Origin: an uncultured Aquimarina sp.
GTDB taxonomy: Bacteria > Bacteroidota > Bacteroidia > Flavobacteriales > Flavobacteriaceae
DNA length: 64,000 nt
Direction: 5' to 3'
Assembly: GCA_947496705.1 (NCBI GenBank)
Contig: CANMDW010000004.1
Location: forward strand, 124,001 to 188,000
Shown here: positions 43,158 to 51,813 of the stretch, in pieces
How the letters are laid out: each line of letters begins with the position of its first letter
Numbering within the stretch: the stretch's first letter is position 1
Program-made: the position numbers and the translations under genes
Notes under the pieces: model-generated
What the model was told of the DNA's origin: nothing
Database searches by the model: none
Seen by the model: only the letters and a program-made list of their open reading frames with translations

Positions 43158-45071
43158 TCATAGCATTTGGGATAAGTTAAAGCGTACTCGTATGAGCTCC
43201 TGAATATCTTTTATAGGTTTAAAGCAGCCTTTAAGTTTGAGCCGATCTGCTTTGCTAAGAGACTTTAGATCAATAAACCTTCCTGAATTTTGATGTTGTA
43301 ACCCTTGTTGAGTTCTAAACCGTAATAAAATTTTAAAAGCATTGATACACGAAGTATACAGATCTTTATTTTGCGGTTCTACCTCGGCTAATTTTTCAAA
43401 ACGCAATACGGTATTGTTATAATCCTTTATGTTATGAGATAGAATAAGTAGTCGTGCGGCGTCAACCAGTGGCATTAAGGCCCTTGCCTTGATATCAAAC
43501 TGATCTTTGTGTTCGCCACTGTGTTCTACCAGAAACTGCCTGAAAAAGCTTAAGGGTGGAGGGTTTTTTAAAGCATTTAATCCCAGAAAGTTTAAGAAGA
43601 TCTCATAGGTATCGATAGATTCAAAAATACTTTCAGACATTTCATCTACCAATTCTTTGTTACCATAGATCAGATCGTAATCAAAGAAAATAGTACATAG
43701 CATTATTTTATCTTCATCGGGATGAGTGATCCAGGTATTAAATTGTTGCTTCCATTCATCGAGTGATAAACACCATTGCGGGTTACTGGCCATCATTTTT
43801 GCAGGGCAAAATTCGAAGCCTATAGTATTAAGTTTATGAGTTACTTTTTCAGACAGTGAAAGGAAATAGTTTTTGGTTTCGGGATAGTTTTCTTTAGCAA
43901 CATTTTCAAAAACCAAAGCATTATCCTGATCTGTGAGCAGCAGCTGTTCTTTTCGCCCCTGGCTACCAATAGCCAACCAACCAAATGTTGTTGGCGGGGG
44001 TGTCTCCATTTCTGCTATCGAAAGGATCATCGCTTTTTGAGTAATAGCATCATTAATAGCGGCTATGATTTTGGAAATAAAAAAAACGGGTATATGCTGT
44101 TCGATATATCCCTGCAGAAGCTCCTGCGCCTTGCTTCTTATGTATTGTAGCGCCTCTGCCGTTTTAGCACGTTTTACTTCTTTGATAAGGACCGATGGGT
44201 TGTTTCCGTGAATAACGACGATATCGTGTTCTGATAAGATGCCTACAAGCTTAGAATTTGGAGTACCATCTTTGGTAATGCATAAGTGTGTGATCCTGTT
44301 TTGTAACATGGCAATTTGGGCCTCTGCCACCGTAATGTCTTCGGGATAGGTAATTACCGGAGAAGACATGATTTTTTGCACATTGTCTTCGATAGAAAAC
44401 AGACCGGTAGCAATTTTGATACGCAGGTCTTTATCTGTAATAATACCTAATGGCTTTTTCTGATCGGTTATGATAATAGATCCCACTCGTTTGGCACTCA
44501 TCGTTTGGGCGGCCTTTTTTATACTAATGTCAGCGTTGCAGGTAACCGGATTCTTTGAATAGTGTGCAGACTGTACCTCGGTAAAGCCGGATTCGTCTTT
44601 TTGAAGACTTTCTACATTGGCAAATAGGGTTCCTTTATCTTCATTTGAGTATGGATTTCTGGTATTGGTAGCAAAACTGGCGATCAGGAACTTATTGGCT
44701 TCGACATTGGTATGAATGATTTTTTCAAGTAATTCTGAAGAAATACTATACACAATACTCTCTTCTATGGCTTTGGCACTTAGGATATAGTTCCCTTTTC
44801 TGATCAATGCCCGCAGGCCAAAAATATCGCCTTCGTCGCATTCATCTACCAGAACGTTATCATTTTCTCCAAAAATTCCAATAGCACCATCTTTAACCAC
44901 ATAAAAGTGATCGTGAATTTCTTCCTCTCTTTTGAAGATATATGTATTTTTTTGAAGATATACTACTTTTACGTTTTTTGATATGGTAAGGAGTTGTTCT
45001 TTGGTTAACACATGAAAAGGAGGGAAGTCTTTCAGGAAATCAAAAATTCGTTCTGCGATGGTGTTCTTCAT
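43158..45071 (-). CDS. cNMP-binding/CBS/DUF294 nucleotidyltransferase-like protein
   Basis: A 637-residue multidomain protein. Residues 15-125 form a cyclic-nucleotide-binding domain, about 165-290 two CBS domains (KRVGSIIITDQKKPLGIITDKDL and the second near residue 240), about 320-460 a DUF294 nucleotidyltransferase with GSQGRKEQLLLTDQDNAL, and the rest the DUF294 C-terminal domain. The motif GSxxR...TDQDN resembles GlnD-type uridylyltransferases. I chose ATG 45071 over a 16-residue longer frame because family members begin at the cNMP domain. Proteins of this type stand beside acetate/DUF4212 symporters in other bacteria; here they lie 23 kb apart. Confidence 0.85.
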   Translation of the reverse strand: MKNTIAERIFDFLKDFPPFHVLTKEQLLTISKNVKVVYLQKNTYIFKREEEIHDHFYVVKDGAIGIFGENDNVLVDECDEGDIFGLRALIRKGNYILSAKAIEESIVYSISSELLEKIIHTNVEANKFLIASFATNTRNPYSNEDKGTLFANVESLQKDESGFTEVQSAHYSKNPVTCNADISIKKAAQTMSAKRVGSIIITDQKKPLGIITDKDLRIKIATGLFSIEDNVQKIMSSPVITYPEDITVAEAQIAMLQNRITHLCITKDGTPNSKLVGILSEHDIVVIHGNNPSVLIKEVKRAKTAEALQYIRSKAQELLQGYIEQHIPVFFISKIIAAINDAITQKAMILSIAEMETPPPTTFGWLAIGSQGRKEQLLLTDQDNALVFENVAKENYPETKNYFLSLSEKVTHKLNTIGFEFCPAKMMASNPQWCLSLDEWKQQFNTWITHPDEDKIMLCTIFFDYDLIYGNKELVDEMSESIFESIDTYEIFLNFLGLNALKNPPPLSFFRQFLVEHSGEHKDQFDIKARALMPLVDAARLLILSHNIKDYNNTVLRFEKLAEVEPQNKDLYTSCINAFKILLRFRTQQGLQHQNSGRFIDLKSLSKADRLKLKGCFKPIKDIQELIRVRFNLSQML

Positions 45072-45173
45072 GATACGAAAGTATATAAAGAGTGCCTTCT
45101 GTGGTATGAGATTTGTCATAATTTTATCCTAAATAGCCATATATTTACATCGTTAAATTAGTATTTGTGTTTC

Positions 45174-45773
45174 ATGTCATTTGTTGAAGGTTTTGCAATA
45201 GGATTGGGGATGATCATTTTTATAGGCCCTGTGTTCTTTTTATTGATGAATAGCAGTATTCAATCGGGCCCTAAAGCAGGGGTGGCAGTGGCGTTGGGTA
45301 TTATTGTTAGTGATGTTGTCTGTATTGTGTTATGCTATTACGGACTTTCTTCTTTTTTTAATCCCGAAGAACATCAGTTTTGGGCGGGGGTTATTGGTAG
45401 TGCTATTGTCTTCGGTTTGGGGATCAATTATATACTTAAAAAGGGAGAAATCACAACAGATATTTCTATGAATTCTAAAGGCTTTCAAATGTTCTTCTTA
45501 AAAGGATTCAGTGTTAATTTTTTTAATCCCTTCGTTTTTGCGGTTTGGATTGGTGTTTTTCAATATGGAAAATCAAAATACCCCGATCAGCAGTTATTGT
45601 TTGTTTTTTTAGCTTCGGTGCTGTTAGGGATTTTTAGCACAGATTTGCTGAAGGTTTTTTTGTCTAAAAAAGTGAAGAGGTTCATTTCCCCACAACGGCT
45701 TAGCGTGTTTTTTAGAATCACCGGGATTCTTTTGATATTATTTGCTTTCAGGTTGTTGTATTTGGTCTGGTAG
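45174..45773 (+). CDS. LysE/RhtB-family exporter
   Basis: A 199-residue inner-membrane protein with six hydrophobic segments and the LysE start FVEGFAIGLGMIIFIGPVFFLLMNSSIQSG. The GPVFF-type turn is typical of amino-acid or small-metabolite exporters of this family. ATG 45174 was chosen; an upstream TTG at 45165 would add only three residues. The substrate is unknown. It is divergent from the DUF294 gene, with a gap of about 100 bases. Confidence 0.85.
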   Translation: MSFVEGFAIGLGMIIFIGPVFFLLMNSSIQSGPKAGVAVALGIIVSDVVCIVLCYYGLSSFFNPEEHQFWAGVIGSAIVFGLGINYILKKGEITTDISMNSKGFQMFFLKGFSVNFFNPFVFAVWIGVFQYGKSKYPDQQLLFVFLASVLLGIFSTDLLKVFLSKKVKRFISPQRLSVFFRITGILLILFAFRLLYLVW

Positions 45774-45850
45774 CATTGAACTCAAGATGAGCTCATCGAT
45801 AAAATTGATTTTACTTATATTTGGTATAACAACTTTAAATACTGATCAAC

Positions 45851-46351
45851 ATGGAATTTAATTTTTTGATTACCGCTCTTGCAGCACTCATCCCTATGGT
45901 TTTAGGTTTTATATGGTATAACCCAAAGGTTTTTGGAACCGCCTGGATGAATGCCTGCGGCTTTACTGCCGAAGATCTGAAAGGAGGAAATATGGCTCTG
46001 ATTTTTATTTTGAGCTATGTGTTTAGCTTTTTCCTGGCTTTTATTTTGAACACATTTGTAATTCACCAGTTTGGATTTTTCTCAAGCATTATGAATGAGC
46101 CGGGATTAACCGAAGCCGGTACAGAAGTGTATCAATATGCGCAGGATTTTATGGCAAAGTATGGGACTAATTTCAGAACCTTCGGTCATGGAGCTTTGCA
46201 CGGTACTATGGTTGGATTGATGGTAGTACTTCCGGTATTAGGAACCAATGCGTTGTTTGAAAGAAAAGGATTCAAGTACATTGCTGTTAATGTTGGGTAT
46301 TGGATTGTATGTCTTGCCCTTATGGGTGGTGTGCTTTGTCAGTTTGCATAA
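45851..46351 (+). CDS. DUF1761 family membrane protein
   Basis: A 166-residue protein with four hydrophobic helices. It begins with FLITALAALIPMVLGFIWYNPKVFG, and the block IWYNPKVFGTAWM is the landmark of DUF1761. Its role is unknown. It lies 77 bases after the LysE-like exporter and shares its direction. Its end is 51 bases from the end of the convergent YdjM-like gene. Confidence 0.75.
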   Translation: MEFNFLITALAALIPMVLGFIWYNPKVFGTAWMNACGFTAEDLKGGNMALIFILSYVFSFFLAFILNTFVIHQFGFFSSIMNEPGLTEAGTEVYQYAQDFMAKYGTNFRTFGHGALHGTMVGLMVVLPVLGTNALFERKGFKYIAVNVGYWIVCLALMGGVLCQFA

Positions 46352-46402
46352 TAGCAAATAATATAGTATCGAAAATAGGTCTGAGTTGTTTCAGGCCTTT
46401 TT

Positions 46403-47416
46403 TTATGACTTATTACCAAATACCCGTTGGAACAGTTTTTTTAGTAGAGGTGAAGCTTCATCCACGTTTCGTTCTCTTTCTTTGGCTTTTAGTTCTCCAT
46501 TATTATCATAAAATAACTCATAACTAAATACAAATCGACTGGCTTCGGTACCCATTCCTAGCTGACCAAATCTAAGGTCATTGAAATATACTCTATTATC
46601 AACCTTTTCAATGGTATACCAGCCTTCAGACAGCTTAACCAACCTTGGTATAAGAGGATCTGTTTTCATTTTACCCAACAGATGATGGTTTTTTGGAAAC
46701 TCAGAAAAAGCAATGCGATTATCTTTATCCAATAAAGAATAGTACCCTATCAGAAAGGAATCGTCGGTTTCTACATTGGCTGTCCATAGAATACTGTTTA
46801 ATGGAGTAGGTTTGGTTTGGATTTCCTTATACTCAATATGTTGATTATCTAAGCTCGTCCGGAATTTTTGATAGGTGTTCCATTTCAGCCCCAGCGTTAC
46901 AATCATATAACAACTACTTATATACAACCCCAGGGTATTGAATTTCCTTCTTTTGTGATGTGTACGCTTATAAAACATGGCCACAATCACAAAAATTAAA
47001 AAAGGGATGGTATACAAAGGATCAACCACAAAAATGTTTTTGAAAGAAACTTTATATTCAAAAGGCCAGAATAATTGTGTTCCCCAGGTGGTAAAAGCAT
47101 CCAAAATTGGATGTGTAAACAATCCAAGGAACATTAGTCTGGTCCAATCTTTCCAATTGGCCTCTTTATTTTTATACAATTTGGCAATGAACCAACCCAA
47201 TATAGGAGCGGCTATGATACTAAACAGGATGGAGTGCGAAAACCCTCTGTGCAGTTCGTTTGCAGTAACATTGTCTACAAAGAGTTTTGATAATACATCC
47301 AAATCGGGGATAGTTCCGGCAACAGCACCCCAAAGCATCGCTTTATTACCTACTTTTCTTCCGAGGGCAGCTTCTCCTACTGCTGCACCCAATACGATTT
47401 GTGTTAGTGAATCCAT
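46403..47416 (-). CDS. YdjM-like membrane-bound metal-dependent hydrolase
   Basis: A 337-residue protein: N-terminal SLTQIVLGAAVGEAALG, the metal motif AGTIPDLDVLSKLF near residue 33, ELHRGFSHSILFSI near residue 54 and FLGLFTHPILDAFTTWGTQLFWPF near residue 95. These His and Asp positions and several membrane helices place it in the YdjM/DUF457 group. The C-terminal half (residues 180-337) is soluble and less conserved. It is three bases from the end of the FemAB-like gene upstream on the same strand, so the two are probably cotranscribed. Confidence 0.82.
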   Translation of the reverse strand: MDSLTQIVLGAAVGEAALGRKVGNKAMLWGAVAGTIPDLDVLSKLFVDNVTANELHRGFSHSILFSIIAAPILGWFIAKLYKNKEANWKDWTRLMFLGLFTHPILDAFTTWGTQLFWPFEYKVSFKNIFVVDPLYTIPFLIFVIVAMFYKRTHHKRRKFNTLGLYISSCYMIVTLGLKWNTYQKFRTSLDNQHIEYKEIQTKPTPLNSILWTANVETDDSFLIGYYSLLDKDNRIAFSEFPKNHHLLGKMKTDPLIPRLVKLSEGWYTIEKVDNRVYFNDLRFGQLGMGTEASRFVFSYELFYDNNGELKAKERERNVDEASPLLKKLFQRVFGNKS

Positions 47417-47419
47417 ACG

Positions 47420-48610
47420 TTAATCTAATTGAAGCTTAAAAGGATTTCTTACTTCATATTCGTTTGGAGAGATCAATTCTACCAGCGGTTTTAAAATAGT
47501 ATTGGATAACGAGTTTCCGTGCCGAACATACAATTTCATTTCTACAGGCCTGGCACCTACACAGCTTTTAATAATTTCTGCTGTCCTGCCCAACCTAAGC
47601 TGACTTACTTTTTTTGAAATGGCCAATGCTACATAATCATATAACATTTTTTGATAGACGGCATACGTTTTATTGTAATCATAATCAATACCAATATGGT
47701 TGGCATCTACTGCATTGTCGAGTATAAAAGCTGTGGTAAATCCCACTAACTTTTCCTGAAGAAAATACCCTTTGAAAACAAACTTATCATCAAGGGATTT
47801 TTTAAGGCTTTTAAAAGTAGAGGCATTTAGTTTTCCAATCTTAAAATCGGCCTTTTCGATTACCGACAGATATAAACTGTCGATTTCATTTTTATAGGTA
47901 TCAATTACTGAAGAAGTAAAATCTTTAACAATGATCGGCGCAGATTTTTTGAAGGTATTTTTGGCCCTGGTTCTGAATTTTGTTCGCATACTTGCCAGAT
48001 AGTCCTCAAAAGTACTCCAGCTTGGATCCAGTTGTAACACCATATTAACATCTATTTTAAACTCTTTGAAATCGTGTTCTTTAATATAGTCGCTGGTATT
48101 AAAAGACTCAGGCCAGAATTCTTTTAATAATATAAAGGATGGTTTCTCAGAATTTTCAGATTTTCGTATTTCGCGTAAAGCGTCAGATAAATTTTCAAAA
48201 GCGACTTTGGCACTAATGCGATTCTGATTGTAAACAAAACCATGCTCACCACACGAAAAGAGGTTTCCACAAACCAGTACTTTAACATCCAGGTTCTTAA
48301 ATAACGTATTTTTTATGGTGTCACTAATCTTGCAGGGAAATTCCTGGAGTTTTAATTGCAAGGGATTAAATTTTATGAGCTGTGCTGCAGCAAGTGCTAC
48401 GGGTGTTTTTTTATCATAGAACAGGATGTATCTAAACCGCACAGTGTCTGATAGAGTATCTTCCAGGGTTTTTAGATATGCCAATGAAAGAAAAATATTG
48501 TCTTTTGGGTTTAATCCATTCCAATCGATAGCAGGTATATCCTTTGTATGACTATAAAAATCATATCGCAGCGATGTGTTTTTGTACTTATTTTTTAGTT
48601 TTTCAAGCAT
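47420..48610 (-). CDS. FemAB/GNAT-like acyltransferase
   Basis: A 396-residue protein with no signal peptide. The region FLSLAYLKTLEDTLSD near residue 40 and RTKFRTRAKNTFKKSA near residue 210, followed by LVGFTTAFIL, resemble the two GNAT-like halves of FemAB or peptidogalycan-biosynthesis proteins. It may add an acyl or aminoacyl group in cell-envelope synthesis. It precedes the YdjM-like gene by three bases. The assignment to a subfamily is weak. Confidence 0.6.
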   Translation of the reverse strand: MLEKLKNKYKNTSLRYDFYSHTKDIPAIDWNGLNPKDNIFLSLAYLKTLEDTLSDTVRFRYILFYDKKTPVALAAAQLIKFNPLQLKLQEFPCKISDTIKNTLFKNLDVKVLVCGNLFSCGEHGFVYNQNRISAKVAFENLSDALREIRKSENSEKPSFILLKEFWPESFNTSDYIKEHDFKEFKIDVNMVLQLDPSWSTFEDYLASMRTKFRTRAKNTFKKSAPIIVKDFTSSVIDTYKNEIDSLYLSVIEKADFKIGKLNASTFKSLKKSLDDKFVFKGYFLQEKLVGFTTAFILDNAVDANHIGIDYDYNKTYAVYQKMLYDYVALAISKKVSQLRLGRTAEIIKSCVGARPVEMKLYVRHGNSLSNTILKPLVELISPNEYEVRNPFKLQLD

Positions 48611-48879
48611 AGATTCCTAAAGATCATTCAGGATATGAGTCGTTCCGTTGGCATCAAAGTTACATTTATTTTTTAACTACACTTTATCAAACATCATATA
48701 GAAATACAAAGTCAATACCACTTAATATAGATTATTTTGTAATTGGTAATAAGATGAATTTTAGATGTTTGCGTTAAATAGATACTCAATAGAGGTAACA
48801 GTTACCAGAGTAGTATAATTTTTTATGTAATTTTGATTCTGGATATAGCTCAACTTAGTTTATAAAACCTAAAAAATTT
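48611..48879. other. 269-base divergent promoter region
   Basis: It lies between the starts of the FemAB-like gene (minus) and the secreted protein gene (plus), so it should hold two promoters. It is AT-rich and no box matches TAnnTTTG closely. No gene is seen. Confidence 0.4.
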
Positions 48880-49584
48880 ATGTATAAACTTATTGCTTTT
48901 GGATTCCTTTTTTTAGGGACTTGTAGTGGGATGTTCTCCCAGATTGATGCCAATTCATTATTAGGCCTCCCTATGGCTACTACTGCTGAAAGAACTGCCA
49001 TTACCGGGGCGGCCGAAGGAGCTTTGGTATATGACACCGACACCAATAGGGTGTATGAATTTACCAACACCGGTTGGGAAGAAATATTAACCACGGGAAA
49101 TGTGTATGCAGGAGCTTTTCAGATCTCTGCGGCGGGGATTGTTAATGTTACAGGGCTTCCTTTTAGGCCTACATCGATTACTTTTGTGGCACATGCCAAT
49201 GTAGAAGGTTTTAATTTAGATAGTGATAACGGTACTTCAAATAATGATCAGGGGATACGAAACTCTTACGGAACCATGAACGGATTTGCCAGAGATGATA
49301 GTGGTACTATCGTACAACAGGTCATCTATGTTGGTGGACATGGAAACTCAATTAATGATATATCACGTTATGCATCAAATACAAATGCAATCGGTTTGCG
49401 ATACGGTAATCAAAATGGGCAATCTCTTGGTAGAATCACTGGATCACTTACAACTTTTAATGCAGATGGTTTTACCTTAAATGTAACATATACTAATGGT
49501 ACTGTAACCAATGCCGGTCAAAATGTGTTTCCGGCAGATATAAATAATGAAGGAATTATCGTATTGTATACTGCATACAGATGA
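48880..49584 (+). CDS. secreted hypothetical protein with tail-fibre-like N-terminal segment
   Basis: A 234-residue exported protein with a signal peptide ending near SGMFSQI. After it comes LLGLPMATTAERTAITGAAE, then GALVYDTDTNRVYEFTNTGWEEI, a motif common in flavobacterial surface proteins and phage tail-like proteins. The remaining Gly, Asn and Ser-rich half is beta-rich and probably folds as a jelly roll. It may be a surface or structural protein. It is not in an obvious operon, and no function can be assigned. Confidence 0.65.
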   Translation: MYKLIAFGFLFLGTCSGMFSQIDANSLLGLPMATTAERTAITGAAEGALVYDTDTNRVYEFTNTGWEEILTTGNVYAGAFQISAAGIVNVTGLPFRPTSITFVAHANVEGFNLDSDNGTSNNDQGIRNSYGTMNGFARDDSGTIVQQVIYVGGHGNSINDISRYASNTNAIGLRYGNQNGQSLGRITGSLTTFNADGFTLNVTYTNGTVTNAGQNVFPADINNEGIIVLYTAYR

Positions 49585-49600
49585 TATAAACCCCTAAAAC

Positions 49601-49631
49601 TTTAAGCGATGTAAACTGCGCACCGCTTAAA
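49601..49631. terminator. weak hairpin after the secreted protein gene
   Basis: TTTAAGCG and CGCTTAAA form an 8-bp stem around a 15-base loop, 16 bases after the stop. There is no T-run, so it may be only a structured 3' end. Confidence 0.35.
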
Positions 49632-49726
49632 ACTATGAGAATACCGATAGCAGAATCAGCGCGTTTTTAAATAAACTTCATCCTTAGTAACCCTTTCTGT
49701 TTTTGATGTTTTTTGAGACCAGCTCA

Positions 49727-50515
49727 TCATAATTCTCTCACCCAAATATTTCGATACTGTACCGGGTTACTATGATCCTGTAGTTTAATAGGACCTTTTC
49801 CGTGCGGTATATTTTTAGGAAGTCCTCTATATTCTGTAGTTCCCAATAACGCTACATGATCTTGTACAAGAACACCATTATGAATTACAGTAAAGGTGCC
49901 GGATTTGGTTTTTTTACCATCGGCATCAAACTCAGGAGCGTGAAAAATGATATCGTATGTTTGCCATTGATCTGGTGCTTTGGTAGCATTTACTAGCGGG
50001 ATGTGTTGTTTGTATACCGAAGTTGCCTGACCATTAGAATAGGTGCGGTTTTGATAGCTGTCTAAAATTTGTACTTCGTAATCTTTATAAAAGAAAACAC
50101 CACTGTTACCGCGGCCTTGTCCTTCACCTTCAATCACATCGGGCGCGCTCCATTCGATATGTAATTGCACACTGCCAAAATGTTGTTTGGTTTGAATATC
50201 CCCGGTACCAGGAGCAACGGTCATTGTTTTATCTGGATTAAGGATCCAGGCAGCAGCGGTAGTATCTTTTGCAGATACCCAGGCATCCAGGTTTGTACCA
50301 TCGAATAAAACAATAGCGTCTGATGGGATATTGTTTTCATTAAATGATACCACTTTGGGTTCGGGTTCCCAGACTTCGGTTTCCTTAGGATCTGTGATTT
50401 CTTTTTCGGGGGTTGCTACAGCCTCTTGCTTCGGGTTTTCTTGTTGTGCTTCGATTTTCTCTTTGCAGGAAAAGATAATAAGTAAAGTTAAGAGTAAATA
50501 GAATGGGTTTTTCAT
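49727..50515 (-). CDS. DUF1080 3-keto-disaccharide hydrolase-like lipoprotein
   Basis: A 262-residue lipoprotein: lipobox in LLIIFSCKEK with the Cys near residue 17, then a Pro/Glu-rich linker, then a single DUF1080 (3-keto-disaccharide hydrolase) domain from about residue 65. The landmarks are LFDGTNLDAW, QLHIEWSAP, GNSGVFFYKDYEVQILDS and PIKLQDHSNPVQYRNIWVREL. The family is linked to breakdown of 3-keto-glycosides in the periplasm. It is the last gene of the eight-gene oxidoreductase cluster. Confidence 0.9.
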   Translation of the reverse strand: MKNPFYLLLTLLIIFSCKEKIEAQQENPKQEAVATPEKEITDPKETEVWEPEPKVVSFNENNIPSDAIVLFDGTNLDAWVSAKDTTAAAWILNPDKTMTVAPGTGDIQTKQHFGSVQLHIEWSAPDVIEGEGQGRGNSGVFFYKDYEVQILDSYQNRTYSNGQATSVYKQHIPLVNATKAPDQWQTYDIIFHAPEFDADGKKTKSGTFTVIHNGVLVQDHVALLGTTEYRGLPKNIPHGKGPIKLQDHSNPVQYRNIWVREL

Positions 50516-50533
50516 AGGGTTATTTTTTTAGAT

Positions 50534-50559
50534 CCCACAGGTCTTGGAGACCTGTAGGG
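50534..50559. repeat. hairpin between isomerase and DUF1080 genes
   Basis: CCCACAGGTCT and AGACCTGTAGGG form an 11-bp stem with one bulge around TGG. It sits in the 58-base gap inside the operon, so it may be an mRNA-processing or stabilising stem. A similar CAGGTTT/AAACCTG stem occurs near 37389. Confidence 0.5.
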
Positions 50560-50573
50560 TCGGTCTGGTGATA

Positions 50574-51626
50574 TTAAATTCCTAATATTTTTTTCAATTG
50601 TTCTTTATCAATATCAGCTCCCGCAAAATCATCAAACGCTTTTTGGGTAGCTTCAATAATATGTTTTTTAATGAATGGAGCTCCTTCTCGGGCGCCTTGC
50701 TCGGGGGATTTGATACAGCATTCCCATTCCATCACAGCCCAAACATCGCAGCCGTATTCTGTCAATTTTGAGAATACAGTTTTAAAATCGATTTGCCCGT
50801 CACCGGGAGAGCGATACCGCCCGGCGCGATCGATCCAGTCACTATATCCGCCAAATACACCTTTCTTCCCGCTAGGGTTAAATTCTGAATCTTTAACATG
50901 AAAGGCTTTAATGAATTCGTGATAATGATCTATATATTCGATATAATCCAATTGCTGTAATACAAAATGACTGGGATCATATAGTATATTTACCCGTTTG
51001 TGATTTCCTGTAGCTTCCAGAAAACGTTCAAAAGTCACTCCGTCATGAAGGTCTTCGCCAGGATGGATCTCGTAACAGACATCTACTCCTTCTTTATCAA
51101 AATGATCTAGAATTGGTAACCAGCGTTTTGCCAGTTCCTCAAATCCCATTTCGACCAAACCTGCAGGCCGTTGTGGCCATGGGTGCATCGTATGCCAAAG
51201 TAAGGCTCCCGAAAATGTGGCGTGAACGTCTATTCCTAATCTTCTACTGGCAGTGGCTGCATTTTTTACTTGTTGTACCGCCCAGCCTGTTCGTTTTTTA
51301 GGATTGTTTTTGCAGCTATCTGGCGCAAAATTATCGAACATGATATCATAGGCGGGATGCACGGCTACCAATTGCCCCTGTAAATGGGTAGAAAGTTCGG
51401 TGATTTCTAGTCCGTAGTCAGCAATTTTTCCTTTTAACTCATCACAATAGCTTTGACTTTCGGCTGCGGTATCCAAATCAATTAAACGGGTTTCCCAGGT
51501 TGGGATTTGTATGCCTTTGTATCCAAGGTCTGATGCCCATTTGCATAGTCCGTCCAAAGAATTAAATGGAGGGTTTTTATCCATAAACTGAGCCAGAAAT
51601 ATGGCCGGGCCTTTGATTGTCTTCAT
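50574..51626 (-). CDS. TIM-barrel sugar phosphate isomerase/epimerase
   Basis: A 350-residue cytoplasmic enzyme of the AP-endonuclease-2/xylose isomerase-like fold, with no signal peptide. Conserved metal sites are suggested by DVCYEIHPGEDLHDG near residue 185, NILYDPSHFVLQQ near residue 219, KAFHVKDSEFN near residue 245 and WAVMEWECC near residue 303. The subgroup (GYKGIQIPTWETRLIDLD start) is usually found beside Gfo/Idh oxidoreductases and DUF1080 proteins, as here. It probably acts on a 3-keto or 2-keto sugar after import. A 174-base gap with a CACT repeat separates it from the oxidoreductase gene. Confidence 0.85.
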   Translation of the reverse strand: MKTIKGPAIFLAQFMDKNPPFNSLDGLCKWASDLGYKGIQIPTWETRLIDLDTAAESQSYCDELKGKIADYGLEITELSTHLQGQLVAVHPAYDIMFDNFAPDSCKNNPKKRTGWAVQQVKNAATASRRLGIDVHATFSGALLWHTMHPWPQRPAGLVEMGFEELAKRWLPILDHFDKEGVDVCYEIHPGEDLHDGVTFERFLEATGNHKRVNILYDPSHFVLQQLDYIEYIDHYHEFIKAFHVKDSEFNPSGKKGVFGGYSDWIDRAGRYRSPGDGQIDFKTVFSKLTEYGCDVWAVMEWECCIKSPEQGAREGAPFIKKHIIEATQKAFDDFAGADIDKEQLKKILGI

Positions 51627-51667
51627 TAGTATCGGGATTGTCTGTTTTTATTATTTATTGGATAGGT

Positions 51668-51699
51668 GAGTATTTGAGTATTTGAGTATGTTAGTATTT
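51668..51699. repeat. 8-bp GAGTATTT tandem repeat
   Basis: Four consecutive 8-base units begin at 51668: GAGTATTT, GAGTATTT, GAGTATGT, TAGTATTT. They lie between the isomerase start and the CACT array, in the gap of the operon. Confidence 0.7.
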
Positions 51700-51753
51700 G
51701 AGTGATAATCTTTTCTATTTTTAGCATACAATACCACATATAATATATAATTT

Positions 51754-51813
51754 CACTCACTCACTCACTCACTCACTCACTCACTCACTCACTCACTCAC
51801 TCACTCACTCACT
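51754..51813. repeat. 15-copy CACT microsatellite
   Basis: CACT is repeated 15 times without error (60 bases). On the minus strand it is AGTG, and its first 13 bases encode the last residues and the stop of the oxidoreductase gene. The rest lies in the gap before the isomerase gene. Tetranucleotide tracts of this length readily change copy number by slipped-strand mispairing. Confidence 0.95.

Noticed and set aside
51754..51813. CRISPR-like repetition
   Set aside because: The unit is four bases with no spacers; it is a simple microsatellite.
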